NCBI GenBank assembly: GCA_902789735.1
Contig: CADAOZ010000006.1
Location: 62,001 to 126,000, forward strand
Length of the DNA: 64,000 bases
Source: an uncultured Lachnospiraceae bacterium
GTDB lineage: Bacteria; Bacillota; Clostridia; Lachnospirales; Lachnospiraceae
Direction: 5' to 3'
The first letter of the stretch is position 1. Each line of letters opens with the position of its first letter. Position numbers and translations under genes: made by a program. Of this stretch, positions 1 through 8,264 are shown one piece after another. Under the pieces are notes generated by a model, which had not been told where the DNA came from, made no database searches, and saw only the letters and a list, made by a program, of their open reading frames with translations.

Positions 1-537
1 CGTTTCCTGCACCGCTATTCCCATGTGCAGGCCGCGAAAAGCCGGCCGGTGCAGCCCGGAGACCCGGGTTATCGGAATATCTGGCATATCCACGGGGAAG
101 TGGACCAGCCCCGCCATATTATCATGGGCCATTATTTCTACGGCAAGATGGAATATGAGATCCAGACTTATCTGCCATATCTGGAGCACCGTGTGGAAAG
201 TGCCAAAAAAGCGGGCGGTATCTTCTATCCCAGAAGCTGGGTGGATTACTATCTGATCGGAGATTTGTATATAGCGGGATTCGGTCAGGACTTCTCAGAA
301 TCTGATATCTGGTATCTGTCCTGTACCAAAAAGCGGCATTTCCCGACGGCTAAGACCTACTATTATACGCCTGTCTCTCCGTCCGGCCGGAAGGACCTGC
401 GTGACGAGGAAAAAGCCATGCTGGAAGCCTACGGCATCGAGGTCCGGGAACGGCCCATTGACGAGGACAGTCCCGACAGGTATGTCCGCTATTATGAAAA
501 TGTGATTGCGGAGCTGCGAGATATTTTTAAGACCTGA
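1..537 (+). CDS. SIR2-like domain protein, C-terminal part (5' end outside window)
   Basis: The reading frame is open from base 1 and stops at 537, so only about the last 178 residues are visible. The segment IWHIHGEVDQPRHIIMG followed by YLIGDLYIAGFGQDFSESDIW matches the layout of the SIR2-like (SIR2_2) fold: a histidine-glycine segment after the catalytic region and a late Gly-x-Gly-x-D-x-x-E-x-D-x-W segment. In this family the domain binds NAD-type nucleotides and is found in housekeeping proteins and in defence proteins; the missing N-terminus prevents a choice. A GTG at base 25 is in frame but the family alignment continues upstream of it. The gene runs toward the convergent transporter at 553-1902, only 15 bases away, with no clear terminator between them. 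Confidence 0.6.
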   Translation, partial: RFLHRYSHVQAAKSRPVQPGDPGYRNIWHIHGEVDQPRHIIMGHYFYGKMEYEIQTYLPYLEHRVESAKKAGGIFYPRSWVDYYLIGDLYIAGFGQDFSESDIWYLSCTKKRHFPTAKTYYYTPVSPSGRKDLRDEEKAMLEAYGIEVRERPIDEDSPDRYVRYYENVIAELRDIFKT

Positions 538-552
538 GTGAGTTTCCCGGGA

Positions 553-1902
553 TCATCCAATCCCGCCCAATGCAGCGCCCGCAATCAGGGCGATCAGGGC
601 CGCGGCGCAGTAGATATATCTGCCCAGGGGGTAGAACCAGCCTCCGACAGGCTTATCCCTTCCCTGTGAGACACTTTCGAGGACGAACTGTTTTCCGGCG
701 ATCCAGAAGAACATGATGCCGGCCAGCAAAGCGCCCAGCGGGCATATGTAAATAGAAACAACGTCCATCCACTGGGATACGATGGCCTGGATAAAAATGG
801 CTGTCAGGCCGCCGAATACGTGGATAATGACCGCGGCGGGTTTTCGGCGGACGCCGAAGCTGTCCTGCAGGAAGGCCGTTGCCACCTCATACATGTTGAT
901 GATGGAGCTGCAGCCAGCGAAAAGGATACAGATATAGAATACGATTTCGATGATTCTGCCGCCTTTCATACCGTTCATGATCTGGATCAGATAGATGAAC
1001 ATAAGGCCGGGACCGCCTTCTGTCAGGGCTGCGCCCCCGACGGCCATGGCAGGTATGATGACAAAGGAGGCCAGCAGAGCCGCCACTGTGTCAAAGAAGG
1101 CAACGATGGCGGCGGATCTGGGGATGTCCTCCTCCTTTTTCAGGTAGGAGCCGTAGATTACGGTACCGTTACCGGCCACGGACAGGGAGAAAAAGGCCTG
1201 TCCAAAGGCAAAGATCCAGAGCCTGGGATCCTTAAATCCGGCCGGATTGATGCCCAGAATATACTTATAACCGTTGACAGCGCCATCCAGTGTCATGATG
1301 TAGAGTCCCAGACCTACAAAAAGGAAGAAAAGGACCGGCATCATGATCTTGTTGGCTTTCTCAATACCGTCCGCAACGCCGAAGATCATGATCAGACAGC
1401 TGACAGATACCGCCAGGATGACCCACAGGGTGGCCCCGTGGGCGGAGGCGGTCGCTCCGAAAGCGGCGCCAATGGTCTCTATATCCGTTCCCATGGCCAT
1501 CATGCCCCCGGAAAGAGCCAGAAAGGTGTATTTGAAGATCCATCCCATGACACAGGAGTAACCGATCGCCAGGGCCAGAGAGCCCAATACCGGGATCATA
1601 CCCACCGCCTGGCCTATGGAAGCGTTTCCCCATCTTTTTTGTGTGCAGACGCCGAAAGATTTGACGGGACCGCCGTGTCCGGCCCTGCCCAGGGCCATTT
1701 CTCCGGTCACACCGGATGAACCGATCAGGATCACGAACAGAAAATAGGGTATCAGGAATGTCATACCGCCCCAGGCTGAGACCAGGGTCGGAAAACGCCA
1801 GATATTCCCCATACCGACAGCGGATCCTACGCAGGCCATAATAAAGCCCAGGCCGCTGGTAAAAGTCTCCCGTTTTGCAGTTTTGTGATGATGGCTGCTC
1901 AT
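553..1902 (-). CDS. Sodium-dependent transporter, NSS/SNF family
   Basis: A 449-residue polytopic membrane protein. The first transmembrane segment carries the family signature GSAVGMGNIWRFP (around residues 27-39), which forms part of the Na+ and substrate site in LeuT-like carriers. About 11-12 hydrophobic helices follow, as is usual for bacterial members. The family moves amino acids or related amines with Na+ into the cell; the substrate cannot be read from the sequence. The start ATG is preceded by CGGAGGGAACCAG, a good ribosome site. A possible promoter lies in the divergent spacer. The gene stands alone, convergent with the SIR2-like gene. Confidence 0.9.
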   Translation of the reverse strand: MSSHHHKTAKRETFTSGLGFIMACVGSAVGMGNIWRFPTLVSAWGGMTFLIPYFLFVILIGSSGVTGEMALGRAGHGGPVKSFGVCTQKRWGNASIGQAVGMIPVLGSLALAIGYSCVMGWIFKYTFLALSGGMMAMGTDIETIGAAFGATASAHGATLWVILAVSVSCLIMIFGVADGIEKANKIMMPVLFFLFVGLGLYIMTLDGAVNGYKYILGINPAGFKDPRLWIFAFGQAFFSLSVAGNGTVIYGSYLKKEEDIPRSAAIVAFFDTVAALLASFVIIPAMAVGGAALTEGGPGLMFIYLIQIMNGMKGGRIIEIVFYICILFAGCSSIINMYEVATAFLQDSFGVRRKPAAVIIHVFGGLTAIFIQAIVSQWMDVVSIYICPLGALLAGIMFFWIAGKQFVLESVSQGRDKPVGGWFYPLGRYIYCAAALIALIAGAALGGIG

Positions 1903-1939
1903 TCTGGTTCCCTCCGAAATAGAAACAATACTGTTCCCT

Positions 1940-1969
1940 ACTATATCACAGATTCCGGATTTTTCTTAA
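1940..1969 (-). promoter_or_regulatory. Possible promoter of the NSS transporter
   Basis: On the minus strand TTAAGA (1964-1969) and TATAGT (1940-1945) are separated by 18 bp and lie about 40 bases ahead of the transporter start. The -35 is a weak match. The rest of the 406-base divergent spacer (1903-2308) is AT-rich near 1970-2100 and then holds the repeat array at 2150-2285. Confidence 0.4.
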
Positions 1970-2149
1970 GATTTTCGTAAAGATTAATATCAGGATTTTT
2001 TTCAGTTTTTTTCAGAATTCTTTTCAGGATCTTTTTACAGGGGATCTTCTTTTTGCTTTTTTTCAATGACAGAGACTGCTGAAAAAGGTAGACTTAGTTT
2101 AGATGTTAAGCGCCGGACACAGCTGCTCCGGCTATAAATTTAAGCGATC

Positions 2150-2285
2150 ATTCCGATGATATTTCCGGTGATGATTCCGGCAGTTATTCCGGCAATGATT
2201 CCGGCTGGATTTCCAGTGGTGATTCCGGCAGTTATTCCGGCTGGATTTCCAGTGATGATACCGGGTGGAATTCCCGACAGGAATC
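2150..2285. repeat. Degenerate 15-bp repeat array upstream of the acyltransferase gene
   Basis: About eight imperfect copies of a 15-bp word of the type GATTCCGGCAGTTAT run head to tail and end just before the ribosome site of the gene at 2309. The array keeps several frames open: in the frame of the downstream gene it reads as an Ile-Pro-rich stretch, in another frame as Ser-Gly-Asp. The downstream gene has its own AGGAGG-like site after the array, so I read it as leader DNA and not as coding. Confidence 0.75.
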
Positions 2286-2308
2286 AACTCTTTACGGAGG
2301 TTAGACAA

Positions 2309-3595
2309 ATGGCTGATGCCGCATCCAAATGGTATAAAATTGATAACGCCGCCAAGATCGTTCCTTCCACCGCGGTCGGCACCGACACCAGGGTCTTCCG
2401 TCTGACCTGTGAATTATATGAAGACATTGACGAACGTACCCTGCAGAAAGCGCTGGATCTGGCAATCCCGGAATTTCCCTATTTCGGCAGTGTCCTGCGC
2501 AAGGGTGTCTTCTGGTATTATCTGGAGGCTTCCCGGACGCCGGCTATCGTCCATATCGAGAACAAACCTCCCTGCAGTGCCATTTATCATGAAGGCCGCA
2601 GAAACCTGCTTTACCGGGTCGTTTATTATAAGAAACGGATCAATCTGGAGATGTTCCATGTCCTGACGGACGGGACCGGCGCCTTTGAGTTTCTCAAACA
2701 GATCGTGACCAACTATCTGAAAATCCGCCATGAACTGGATGATGATCTGGCGCTGCCGGAACGGGCCTCGGTCCAGGGGCGCAATGACGACGCCTTCCAG
2801 AAATTTTATGAGAAACAGAGCGGCAAGCCCAGAGAAAGCAGGTTTGCCCCGAAAAAAGCCTATCATATCAAAGGGGAGCGGGATGAGAACCTTCAGTGCC
2901 ATCTGCTGGAAGGCACAGTCTCCACATCCGCTTTTCTGAAGGCGGCCAAAGAGCACAATTCGACCATGGCGGTCTTTACGACATCTCTGTATATCGAAGC
3001 CCTGCTGCAGGAGATGTCTGTCCGGGACCGCAAGCTGCCCATTGTCCTCAGTGTCCCCGTCAACCTGCGCAACTATTTCCATTCGGATACTGCCCGGAAC
3101 TTTTTCGGCGTCATCAATGTGGCTTTTTATCCGGAGCAATATGACGGTTCCCTTGACAGCATCATCACAGTGGTCAATGATTCCTTCAAACGGCAGCTGG
3201 CAGGCGATCAGATCTCCCTGACCATGAACAATTTTGCTGCCCTGGAGCACAATTTCTTTATCAAGATCGTTCCCCTGGCCCTGAAAAATCTTGTCATTTC
3301 CATGGCCAATGCCAAAGCCCAGCGGGGCATCACCGGAACGGTCTCCAATGTCGGCAAAGTGACCATGCCGGAGCCGCTGGTCCCTTATATCCATAAATTC
3401 AGCTGCTTTATGGCGGCGCCGGACGCCCAGATCTGTATCAGTTCCTTCGGGGATGTACTTTGCTTTGGGATCGCCAGCGCTTTTTCCGAGCATGCGGTCA
3501 TGATGAATTTCTTCCGCAAAATCACGGAAATGGGCATCGATGTAGAACTGGCTACCACTGACTATAACAAAGACATTGAAGATGAGGAGGCGTAA
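2309..3595 (+). CDS. Condensation-fold acyltransferase (alcohol acetyltransferase-like)
   Basis: A 428-residue protein. The start ATG at 2309 follows ACGGAGG by 8 bases; the frame is open further upstream only through the repeat array. Around residues 113-118 the sequence FHVLTDGTGAFEFL contains HxxxDG, the catalytic motif of chloramphenicol acetyltransferase-like/condensation enzymes, including alcohol acetyltransferases and PapA-type proteins. A second conserved region (VNLRNYF...RNFFGVINV) resembles the DFGWG-side structural region of the fold. It is expected to transfer an acyl group from a CoA or carrier thioester to an alcohol or amine; the acceptor is unknown. It ends 2 bases before the DUF6320 gene, so the two are probably co-translated. 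Confidence 0.7.
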   Translation: MADAASKWYKIDNAAKIVPSTAVGTDTRVFRLTCELYEDIDERTLQKALDLAIPEFPYFGSVLRKGVFWYYLEASRTPAIVHIENKPPCSAIYHEGRRNLLYRVVYYKKRINLEMFHVLTDGTGAFEFLKQIVTNYLKIRHELDDDLALPERASVQGRNDDAFQKFYEKQSGKPRESRFAPKKAYHIKGERDENLQCHLLEGTVSTSAFLKAAKEHNSTMAVFTTSLYIEALLQEMSVRDRKLPIVLSVPVNLRNYFHSDTARNFFGVINVAFYPEQYDGSLDSIITVVNDSFKRQLAGDQISLTMNNFAALEHNFFIKIVPLALKNLVISMANAKAQRGITGTVSNVGKVTMPEPLVPYIHKFSCFMAAPDAQICISSFGDVLCFGIASAFSEHAVMMNFFRKITEMGIDVELATTDYNKDIEDEEA

Positions 3596-3597
3596 GT

Positions 3598-4257
3598 ATG
3601 CAGTACTGTCAGAAATGCAGGATCAGTATCCGCGGCAATAAGCGCTGCTGCCCTCTGTGCCAGAGTAATCTGAGCGGACAGCCGGAAGAGGAAGTCTTCC
3701 CCGATCTGGGACAAAAAAAGGTCAGTTCGGTCATGCTGACCCGGATCTGTACCTTCCTGCTGATCTGTTTTGAGATCGTCCTGCTGGCTGCCCAGCTGAT
3801 CAGCGGGTTCAAGCTGGAATTCGTGCCGGGATGGGCCTTTATCGGTCTTCTGGTCTGGGTCAATTTCATGATCTTTATGTATTATCACAATGATATCCTG
3901 AAGGCTTTGAATGTCCAGGGATATCTGATCATTATCGGTTCTGTCGCCGCGGACTGGTTCACCGGTATGCGGGGCTGGTCCCTGGCCTGGGTCATCCCGC
4001 TCACTTTCTTCTGCATGGTCATCCTTTCCATTCTGGTGGCCAAGGGCCTTGGGATGACGCTGAATGAATATCTGGTCATCATAGCGGGCGATATGCTGAT
4101 GTCCATGCTGCAGATCATTCCGGTCCTGCTGGGCTGGAACCCTTACCGGGGCCCTGCTGTCATATGCGTCGCCTTTATGCTGATTCTGACCGCCTTTATG
4201 CTGATCTTCCGCTACCGGGCCCTGCAGACGGCGCTGGAGAAGCTTTTCAATATGTAG
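3598..4257 (+). CDS. DUF6320 protein: N-terminal zinc ribbon plus membrane helices
   Basis: 219 residues. It opens with CQKC...CCPLC (residues 4-21), a four-cysteine zinc-ribbon-like knuckle, followed by a short polar linker and about six hydrophobic segments (roughly residues 47-68, 76-95, 104-120, 127-148, 160-178, 185-205). This layout matches the DUF6320 family, which commonly sits beside condensation-type acyltransferases as it does here. Function is unknown. The ATG overlaps the ribosome-site distance of the upstream stop (GAGGAGGCGTAAGT), suggesting translational coupling to 2309-3595. Confidence 0.75.
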   Translation: MQYCQKCRISIRGNKRCCPLCQSNLSGQPEEEVFPDLGQKKVSSVMLTRICTFLLICFEIVLLAAQLISGFKLEFVPGWAFIGLLVWVNFMIFMYYHNDILKALNVQGYLIIIGSVAADWFTGMRGWSLAWVIPLTFFCMVILSILVAKGLGMTLNEYLVIIAGDMLMSMLQIIPVLLGWNPYRGPAVICVAFMLILTAFMLIFRYRALQTALEKLFNM

Positions 4258-4319
4258 AAGATAATTTTGACGTTACTGTGATATGAATTCAGCATTTGTA
4301 AGACTATGGAGGTCTTTAT

Positions 4320-5519
4320 TTGAATAAGAGTAAAGAAGAGCATCTGAGGCCGGATCTGAAGGCCGCTGTCCAGCTGGGCGATTTTGTAGAACAGGCCATC
4401 GGCAAGGGAATCGAAGTCGCAGGCCTGGAGCCCCCGCTTCTGCCCGAGCCGGAAGAGGGAGCAGCCGCTGTCCTGGCCGAAAAAGTCTGGTATAAAAAGG
4501 AACTGGCCGGGGGCATGTCAGGAGACGGCTCCAGCTTCCACGTTTATGTCAAGGCAGGACAGTCCGGCAATCTGTGTATTTTCCTGTCCGGAGGGGGCAT
4601 TGCCTGGAATACCTATACAGCCGCCCGGCCTGTGACCGGCGGCAAAGTGGCGGCATGGCTCCCCAATTATTACTGGAATAATCTGCGGACTTTTACCCAG
4701 ATCATGAATATCGATACAGGAATCACCCGGACGGAGGATCCGTCTAATCCTTTCGATGACTGGAATTTCCTGGTCATCCCCTATTCCACCGGTGATATGC
4801 ATCTGGGCAGGCAGGATTTCGATTATATATCCGAAAAGGGGAATCCCGAAACGCTCCATTTCCACGGCCATACGAATTTCCGTCTGGCCATGGACACCTG
4901 CAAGTCCCTGTTCCCGGAGGCGGATAAGCTTCTGATCGCGGGCGAAAGCGCCGGCGCCTTTGCGGTTCCTGCGCTGGCTGAAGAGATCGCGGACGATTAT
5001 TATCCGGACTGCAGGGACATTACCCTTTTTTCTGACAGCGCCCAGCTGCTCAGTCCCCACTGGCGCCATACCGTGCGGGATGTCTGGAACGCTCCGGAAC
5101 ACGCCTGGAAAGACATTCACGGGCAGAACCTTACCCTGGAATGGTACAGGGCTCTGTATGAGCGCAATCCGGGCCGTTTCCGCTGTCTCTATGCCGGTTC
5201 TACCCGTGACTACCTTCTCAGCGCCTTTTACAGCGATATGAAGTACAAAGAGTATACGACGGATTACGGGCTGCAGAAGACCTATTTCAAGCAGATGCGG
5301 GTCATGCTGAAGCATTTGCAGGAACTGGATCCGGATTTCGGTATCTTTGTCTACAACTTCTTCAATCCAATCGCAGCCGGCGGCGGTACCATCCATACGG
5401 CGGTCCGTACGCCGCGCTTTACCATGAAAGCGGAGGAAGGGACCAGCATGGCCCAGTGGCTGGCGGAATGTGTCAGCGGCCATGTCCGCAGCGTCGGACT
5501 GGGGCTGATGAAGCTTTGA
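4320..5519 (+). CDS. Pectinacetylesterase-family alpha/beta hydrolase
   Basis: 399 residues, started with TTG at 4320: GGAGG (4308-4312) sits 7 bases ahead and no better ATG is nearby. An oxyanion region FLSGGGIAWN (around residues 83-92), the nucleophile elbow GESAGAFA (about residues 207-214, Ser in the middle) and a late histidine segment GGTIHTAVRTP match pectinacetylesterase/notum-type carboxylesterases. No signal peptide is evident, so it is probably cytoplasmic. It follows the acyltransferase and DUF6320 genes by 62 bases on the same strand; the pairing of an acyl transferase with an esterase suggests acyl-ester metabolism of a shared substrate, an inference only. Confidence 0.75.
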   Translation: MNKSKEEHLRPDLKAAVQLGDFVEQAIGKGIEVAGLEPPLLPEPEEGAAAVLAEKVWYKKELAGGMSGDGSSFHVYVKAGQSGNLCIFLSGGGIAWNTYTAARPVTGGKVAAWLPNYYWNNLRTFTQIMNIDTGITRTEDPSNPFDDWNFLVIPYSTGDMHLGRQDFDYISEKGNPETLHFHGHTNFRLAMDTCKSLFPEADKLLIAGESAGAFAVPALAEEIADDYYPDCRDITLFSDSAQLLSPHWRHTVRDVWNAPEHAWKDIHGQNLTLEWYRALYERNPGRFRCLYAGSTRDYLLSAFYSDMKYKEYTTDYGLQKTYFKQMRVMLKHLQELDPDFGIFVYNFFNPIAAGGGTIHTAVRTPRFTMKAEEGTSMAQWLAECVSGHVRSVGLGLMKL

Positions 5520-5670
5520 AGCTCATTTTGCGAAACGCATTTATTGAAGATCCGGAAGGTTCCGTACCCCCTGTTGCTGCATGCTGATGAAGTTTTGAAA
5601 TCATTTATAGAATCCGGAAGGCCCTTACCGCCTGCTGCTGCATGCTGATGAAGTTTTGAAGTCATTCATA
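5504..5670 (+). repeat. Tandem copies of the esterase gene 3' end, including its stop codon
   Basis: The last codons of the esterase gene plus stop (GCTGATGAAGCTTTGAAG, from 5504) recur at 5583 and 5644 as GCTGATGAAGTTTTGAA followed by (A/G)TCATT(T/C)ATAG. The segment between the copies also repeats (ATCCGGAAGG...GCTGCATGCTGATG). This is one of several genes here whose 3' end is copied downstream. Confidence 0.8.
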
Positions 5671-5682
5671 GATAATCGCAAC

Positions 5683-5730
5683 AAAACTCTGCCTGCCGTG
5701 TCCTGATTACACACGGCAGGCAGAGTTTTT
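5683..5730. terminator. Bidirectional intrinsic terminator
   Basis: A near-perfect 19-bp stem (left arm from AAAACTCTGCCTGCCGTGT, right arm ACACGGCAGGCAGAGTTTT) with a 7-9 base loop and T runs on both strands. It ends the plus-strand esterase group and the minus-strand glutaredoxin gene. The rest of the 319-base gap (5520-5838) holds only the repeats above and short AT-rich words. Confidence 0.9.
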
Positions 5731-5838
5731 ATGTCTGCTGCTTTTTTTATACTGCTTTTTTGATAGCTGCTGTTTTTTATGACTGCTTTTTATGACTGCG
5801 GAATAGCTGCGAAGATTCTGTTTTGATCGGGATTGTTC

Positions 5839-6075
5839 TTACTGGGGATTGGCCCGGAGCCATTCAACGATGTCTTTGCTTTCATAAAGGGGCTTGCCAT
5901 CAATGAACAGGCAGGGAATCTGTCTTTTACCGCCCACTTCCACCAGGCGCTGCAGTTCCGCCTCGCTCCGGTCGATATTGCAGTAGGCAACATCTGTACG
6001 GCCCTGCTTCTCAATCTCCTTTTTGACCAGACGGCAGTAAGGGCATGTATCTCCCATAAAAAGTTCCAATTTCAT
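5839..6075 (-). CDS. Glutaredoxin-family thiol-disulfide oxidoreductase
   Basis: 78 residues, the normal length of a small glutaredoxin/NrdH-like protein. The redox motif CPYC is at residues 12-15 (DTCPYCRLVKKEI), and the cis-proline segment RQIPCLFIDG and the GKPLYESKDIVEWL C-terminal helix are in place. It would reduce protein disulfides or mixed glutathione disulfides in the cytoplasm. AGGAGGAAACAGC precedes the ATG. It is monocistronic, ending at the shared terminator at 5683-5730. Confidence 0.9.
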   Translation of the reverse strand: MKLELFMGDTCPYCRLVKKEIEKQGRTDVAYCNIDRSEAELQRLVEVGGKRQIPCLFIDGKPLYESKDIVEWLRANPQ

Positions 6076-6201
6076 GCTGTTTCCTCCTTTTCCCGAACCG
6101 TTGACGTTTTCTTCTGTACGCGTCCCGGCTCCGTCAACTGTATCCTGCTGTTTCTCACTGTATTGCCTGTATTGCCTGTATTACTGTTACTATCATATAA
6201 C

Positions 6202-6254
6202 AAAAATCCGCCGCACGGAACTCCTCTTTATCCAGGAGTCTGTGTGACGGATTC
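6202..6254 (-). terminator. Intrinsic terminator of the DUF6465 gene
   Basis: On the minus strand a long interrupted hairpin (arms around AATCCG...GACTCCT and AGGAGT...CGGATT) is followed by TTTTTGTT. It lies about 70 bases beyond the stop of the gene at 6327-6590. Confidence 0.75.
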
Positions 6255-6326
6255 TCTTAAGCAGTCTCTCAGGGCTGCCTTTCTGTCAGCGTGTAATTAT
6301 ATGTAATTATGTGTAATCAGTGGTGA

Positions 6327-6590
6327 TCAAAGATCGATGTCGCCTGTGATCTCGCCGTTAACAACATAGTAAGCCTTGTTCTCTTCGGGCTTTACATAAA
6401 CATTAACAGTCTTGATTACTGTATCAGCGGGAACTGCTGCCTTGACCTGATCTACCAGAGATGCAGCGGTCATTTCCTTGCCTGCGTACTGAATGGTAAC
6501 GACAGACTTAACTGCGGGCTTTCTGGTTGTCTTACGAGTGGTTGTCTTTGCAGGTGTTGCAGTTTCAGCTGCTTTTTTCTTTGCGGGCAT
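6327..6590 (-). CDS. DUF6465 protein, small basic protein
   Basis: 87 residues. The first 28 residues are Lys/Arg/Thr/Ala-rich (MPAKKKAAETATPAKTT), like a histone-type tail; the remainder is a compact mixed domain (VVTIQYAGKEM...AYYVVNGEITGDIDL). This matches the DUF6465 family of Clostridia, whose function is not known. AGGAGGAAAACAAC precedes the ATG and a strong promoter lies 90-120 bases upstream, so it is probably well expressed. Nucleic-acid contact through the basic tail is a guess. Confidence 0.75.
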   Translation of the reverse strand: MPAKKKAAETATPAKTTTRKTTRKPAVKSVVTIQYAGKEMTAASLVDQVKAAVPADTVIKTVNVYVKPEENKAYYVVNGEITGDIDL

Positions 6591-6681
6591 GTTGTTTTCC
6601 TCCTATTTTTTTAATTAACTAAATAGTTTTTCACTTCAAAATATTTAGAAAATGTTTAGTCTTTTCTAAATCACATTTCAA

Positions 6682-6711
6682 AGAATAGTCTCTTTATTCG
6701 TAAAATGTCAA
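6682..6711 (-). promoter_or_regulatory. Promoter of the DUF6465 gene
   Basis: Minus-strand TTGACA (6706-6711) and TATTCT (6682-6687) with an 18-bp spacer. The leader of about 85 bases is AT-rich and ends in the ribosome site. Confidence 0.7.
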
Positions 6712-6835
6712 TCACTAAATGACTTTTTCAGTCTCTTCCACAAAAACAGGCAATATTCTGCCATTGATTTTGAGGAATTTGGCCAATGAAATCACGGAAT
6801 GTCTGCCTGCTGCAGACTTTTTGCGCAGACTTTGG

Positions 6836-6982
6836 TCCACGACCCCAGAGGTCCATGACCCCACATGGTCCACGACCCCAGAGGTCGTGGACCACCCCAG
6901 AGGTCGTGGACCACCCAGAGGTCGTGGACCACCGTTGGAATAACAGAAAGAAAGGTCCATGACCCCAGAGGTCGTGGACCAC
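6836..6982. repeat. CCCCAGAGGT-core repeat array, GTCCACGAC flanks
   Basis: Five copies of the core (A)CCCAGAGGT are embedded in GGTCCA(C/T)GACC and GGTCGTGGACC flanks. Neighbouring units form hairpins: GGTCCACGACC, five bases, GGTCGTGGACC is an 11-bp perfect stem. It fills most of the 438-base gap 6591-7029, between the promoter of the DUF6465 gene and the end of the gene at 7030. No gene is seen in the gap. Confidence 0.85.
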
Positions 6983-7029
6983 TCGTTCGGTCAGCCGCCC
7001 CCAGGCCGTTGGACCGGGGCCGGGACTAT

Positions 7030-8097
7030 TCAGTCGGAATAAGGATTTCTGCTTCTGAGGATAAACATGATCACAATGCTGTAGACCGTTACCGCAAATC
7101 CAAGTAAAGCGGTAAAAACTACCATGGGACCAGTCTTGGGAAGCAGGGCCTGTATGATGCGCATTATGTATTCCATTTCCGAATAACCGCCATAACCATA
7201 GCCATAACCATAACTGCCATAGCTCATAAGAGAATACAGCTCATCATACAGGGCGCTGTAGACACTTTGTAATGAGAGCGTAAGAATCAGTCCAAAGAAC
7301 TGGAAAACGCCGCCAATAATCAGCATGATAATGGAAAACAGGGATGTCCGATAGGACGTTTCTCTCCCCTGCAGGACATGGGAGATCGTTTCCGGAAGGA
7401 TCCGCAGGCCCATCCAGTAGAACCAGTTCCATACACATACGACAATACCTGTCAATAATGTGATGACGCCCAGAACAGTGATTGATCCATCATCCGCTGC
7501 ACTGCCTGCAATGAAAAAGAGTACAGCTACTCCGCCAAACCCGACGATCGCAGACAGTATGGCTCCGACCAGTTCAATGATCAGCGTTATACTGATCAGC
7601 CGGAATCCCCCATCCGTCAGATTGCGCTGATAACTCGAGTAGAAAATAAGCCATACAGCGATCACAAACATAACAAGGGGAATGGATGCAAAAAATGTGC
7701 CAATACCAAAGTTGAAGATCAGATTCAGCAGCACATAAAGGGAGAAAATAATATAAAAGACCAATGCGGGAATACTTCTGCAGAATTCCGTGATTTCTTC
7801 TATTACACCGCCCTGCCCGAATGCCGTCTTCGCCCCAAATCCGGGTTCCGGCCCTGCATGAAAGAAATTTCCGGGTCCTTCATGCATGAAATTTCCAGGT
7901 CCTTCATGCACGAAATTTCCGGGGCCTCTGTTCATGGAATTTCCGGGTCCTTCCTCCTTGGGATTTCCAGGTTCTTCCTCCATAGGATTCCCGCAGTAGA
8001 TACAGAACCGGTTATCCGCCTTGTTCTGCCGCCCGCAGCGGGAACAGTATATTACGCCGTTTTTATGATAATTCTGTTCCTGATAATAATCCGCCAT
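7030..8097 (-). CDS. Zinc-ribbon membrane protein of unknown function (I)
   Basis: 355 residues when started at the ATG at 8097, which has AGGAGG 9 bases upstream; an earlier in-frame ATG (8208) has no such site. Residues about 18-35 are a CSRCG...CIYCG zinc ribbon. Then comes a low-complexity segment with four or five units of GPGNFxHE, then about six transmembrane helices. A Tyr-Gly-rich loop (YGSYGYGYGYGGYSE) sits between the last two helices. No known catalytic motif was recognised. It lies downstream of a similar gene at 8265-9164 on the same strand. Confidence 0.7.
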   Translation of the reverse strand: MADYYQEQNYHKNGVIYCSRCGRQNKADNRFCIYCGNPMEEEPGNPKEEGPGNSMNRGPGNFVHEGPGNFMHEGPGNFFHAGPEPGFGAKTAFGQGGVIEEITEFCRSIPALVFYIIFSLYVLLNLIFNFGIGTFFASIPLVMFVIAVWLIFYSSYQRNLTDGGFRLISITLIIELVGAILSAIVGFGGVAVLFFIAGSAADDGSITVLGVITLLTGIVVCVWNWFYWMGLRILPETISHVLQGRETSYRTSLFSIIMLIIGGVFQFFGLILTLSLQSVYSALYDELYSLMSYGSYGYGYGYGGYSEMEYIMRIIQALLPKTGPMVVFTALLGFAVTVYSIVIMFILRSRNPYSD

Positions 8098-8264
8098 ACT
8101 AATACTCCTCCTTTCCATACTCTCCATACCCGGCAAAATCCCTTTTTTTACTGCCTGATCAGCAGCCGGCCGGCTGCTTTTGTTCATTGCAGTCTTCCTG
8201 CCGTTCACCGTGTAATAAGCAGTGTATTCTTCCGCCGGTATCTTTTCCTGTGCCTGCCCTTCTG

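Noticed and set aside
2156-2308. N-terminal extension of the acyltransferase through the repeat array
   Set aside because: ACGGAGG sits 8 bases before the ATG at 2309, and the extension is an Ile-Pro repeat with no family match.
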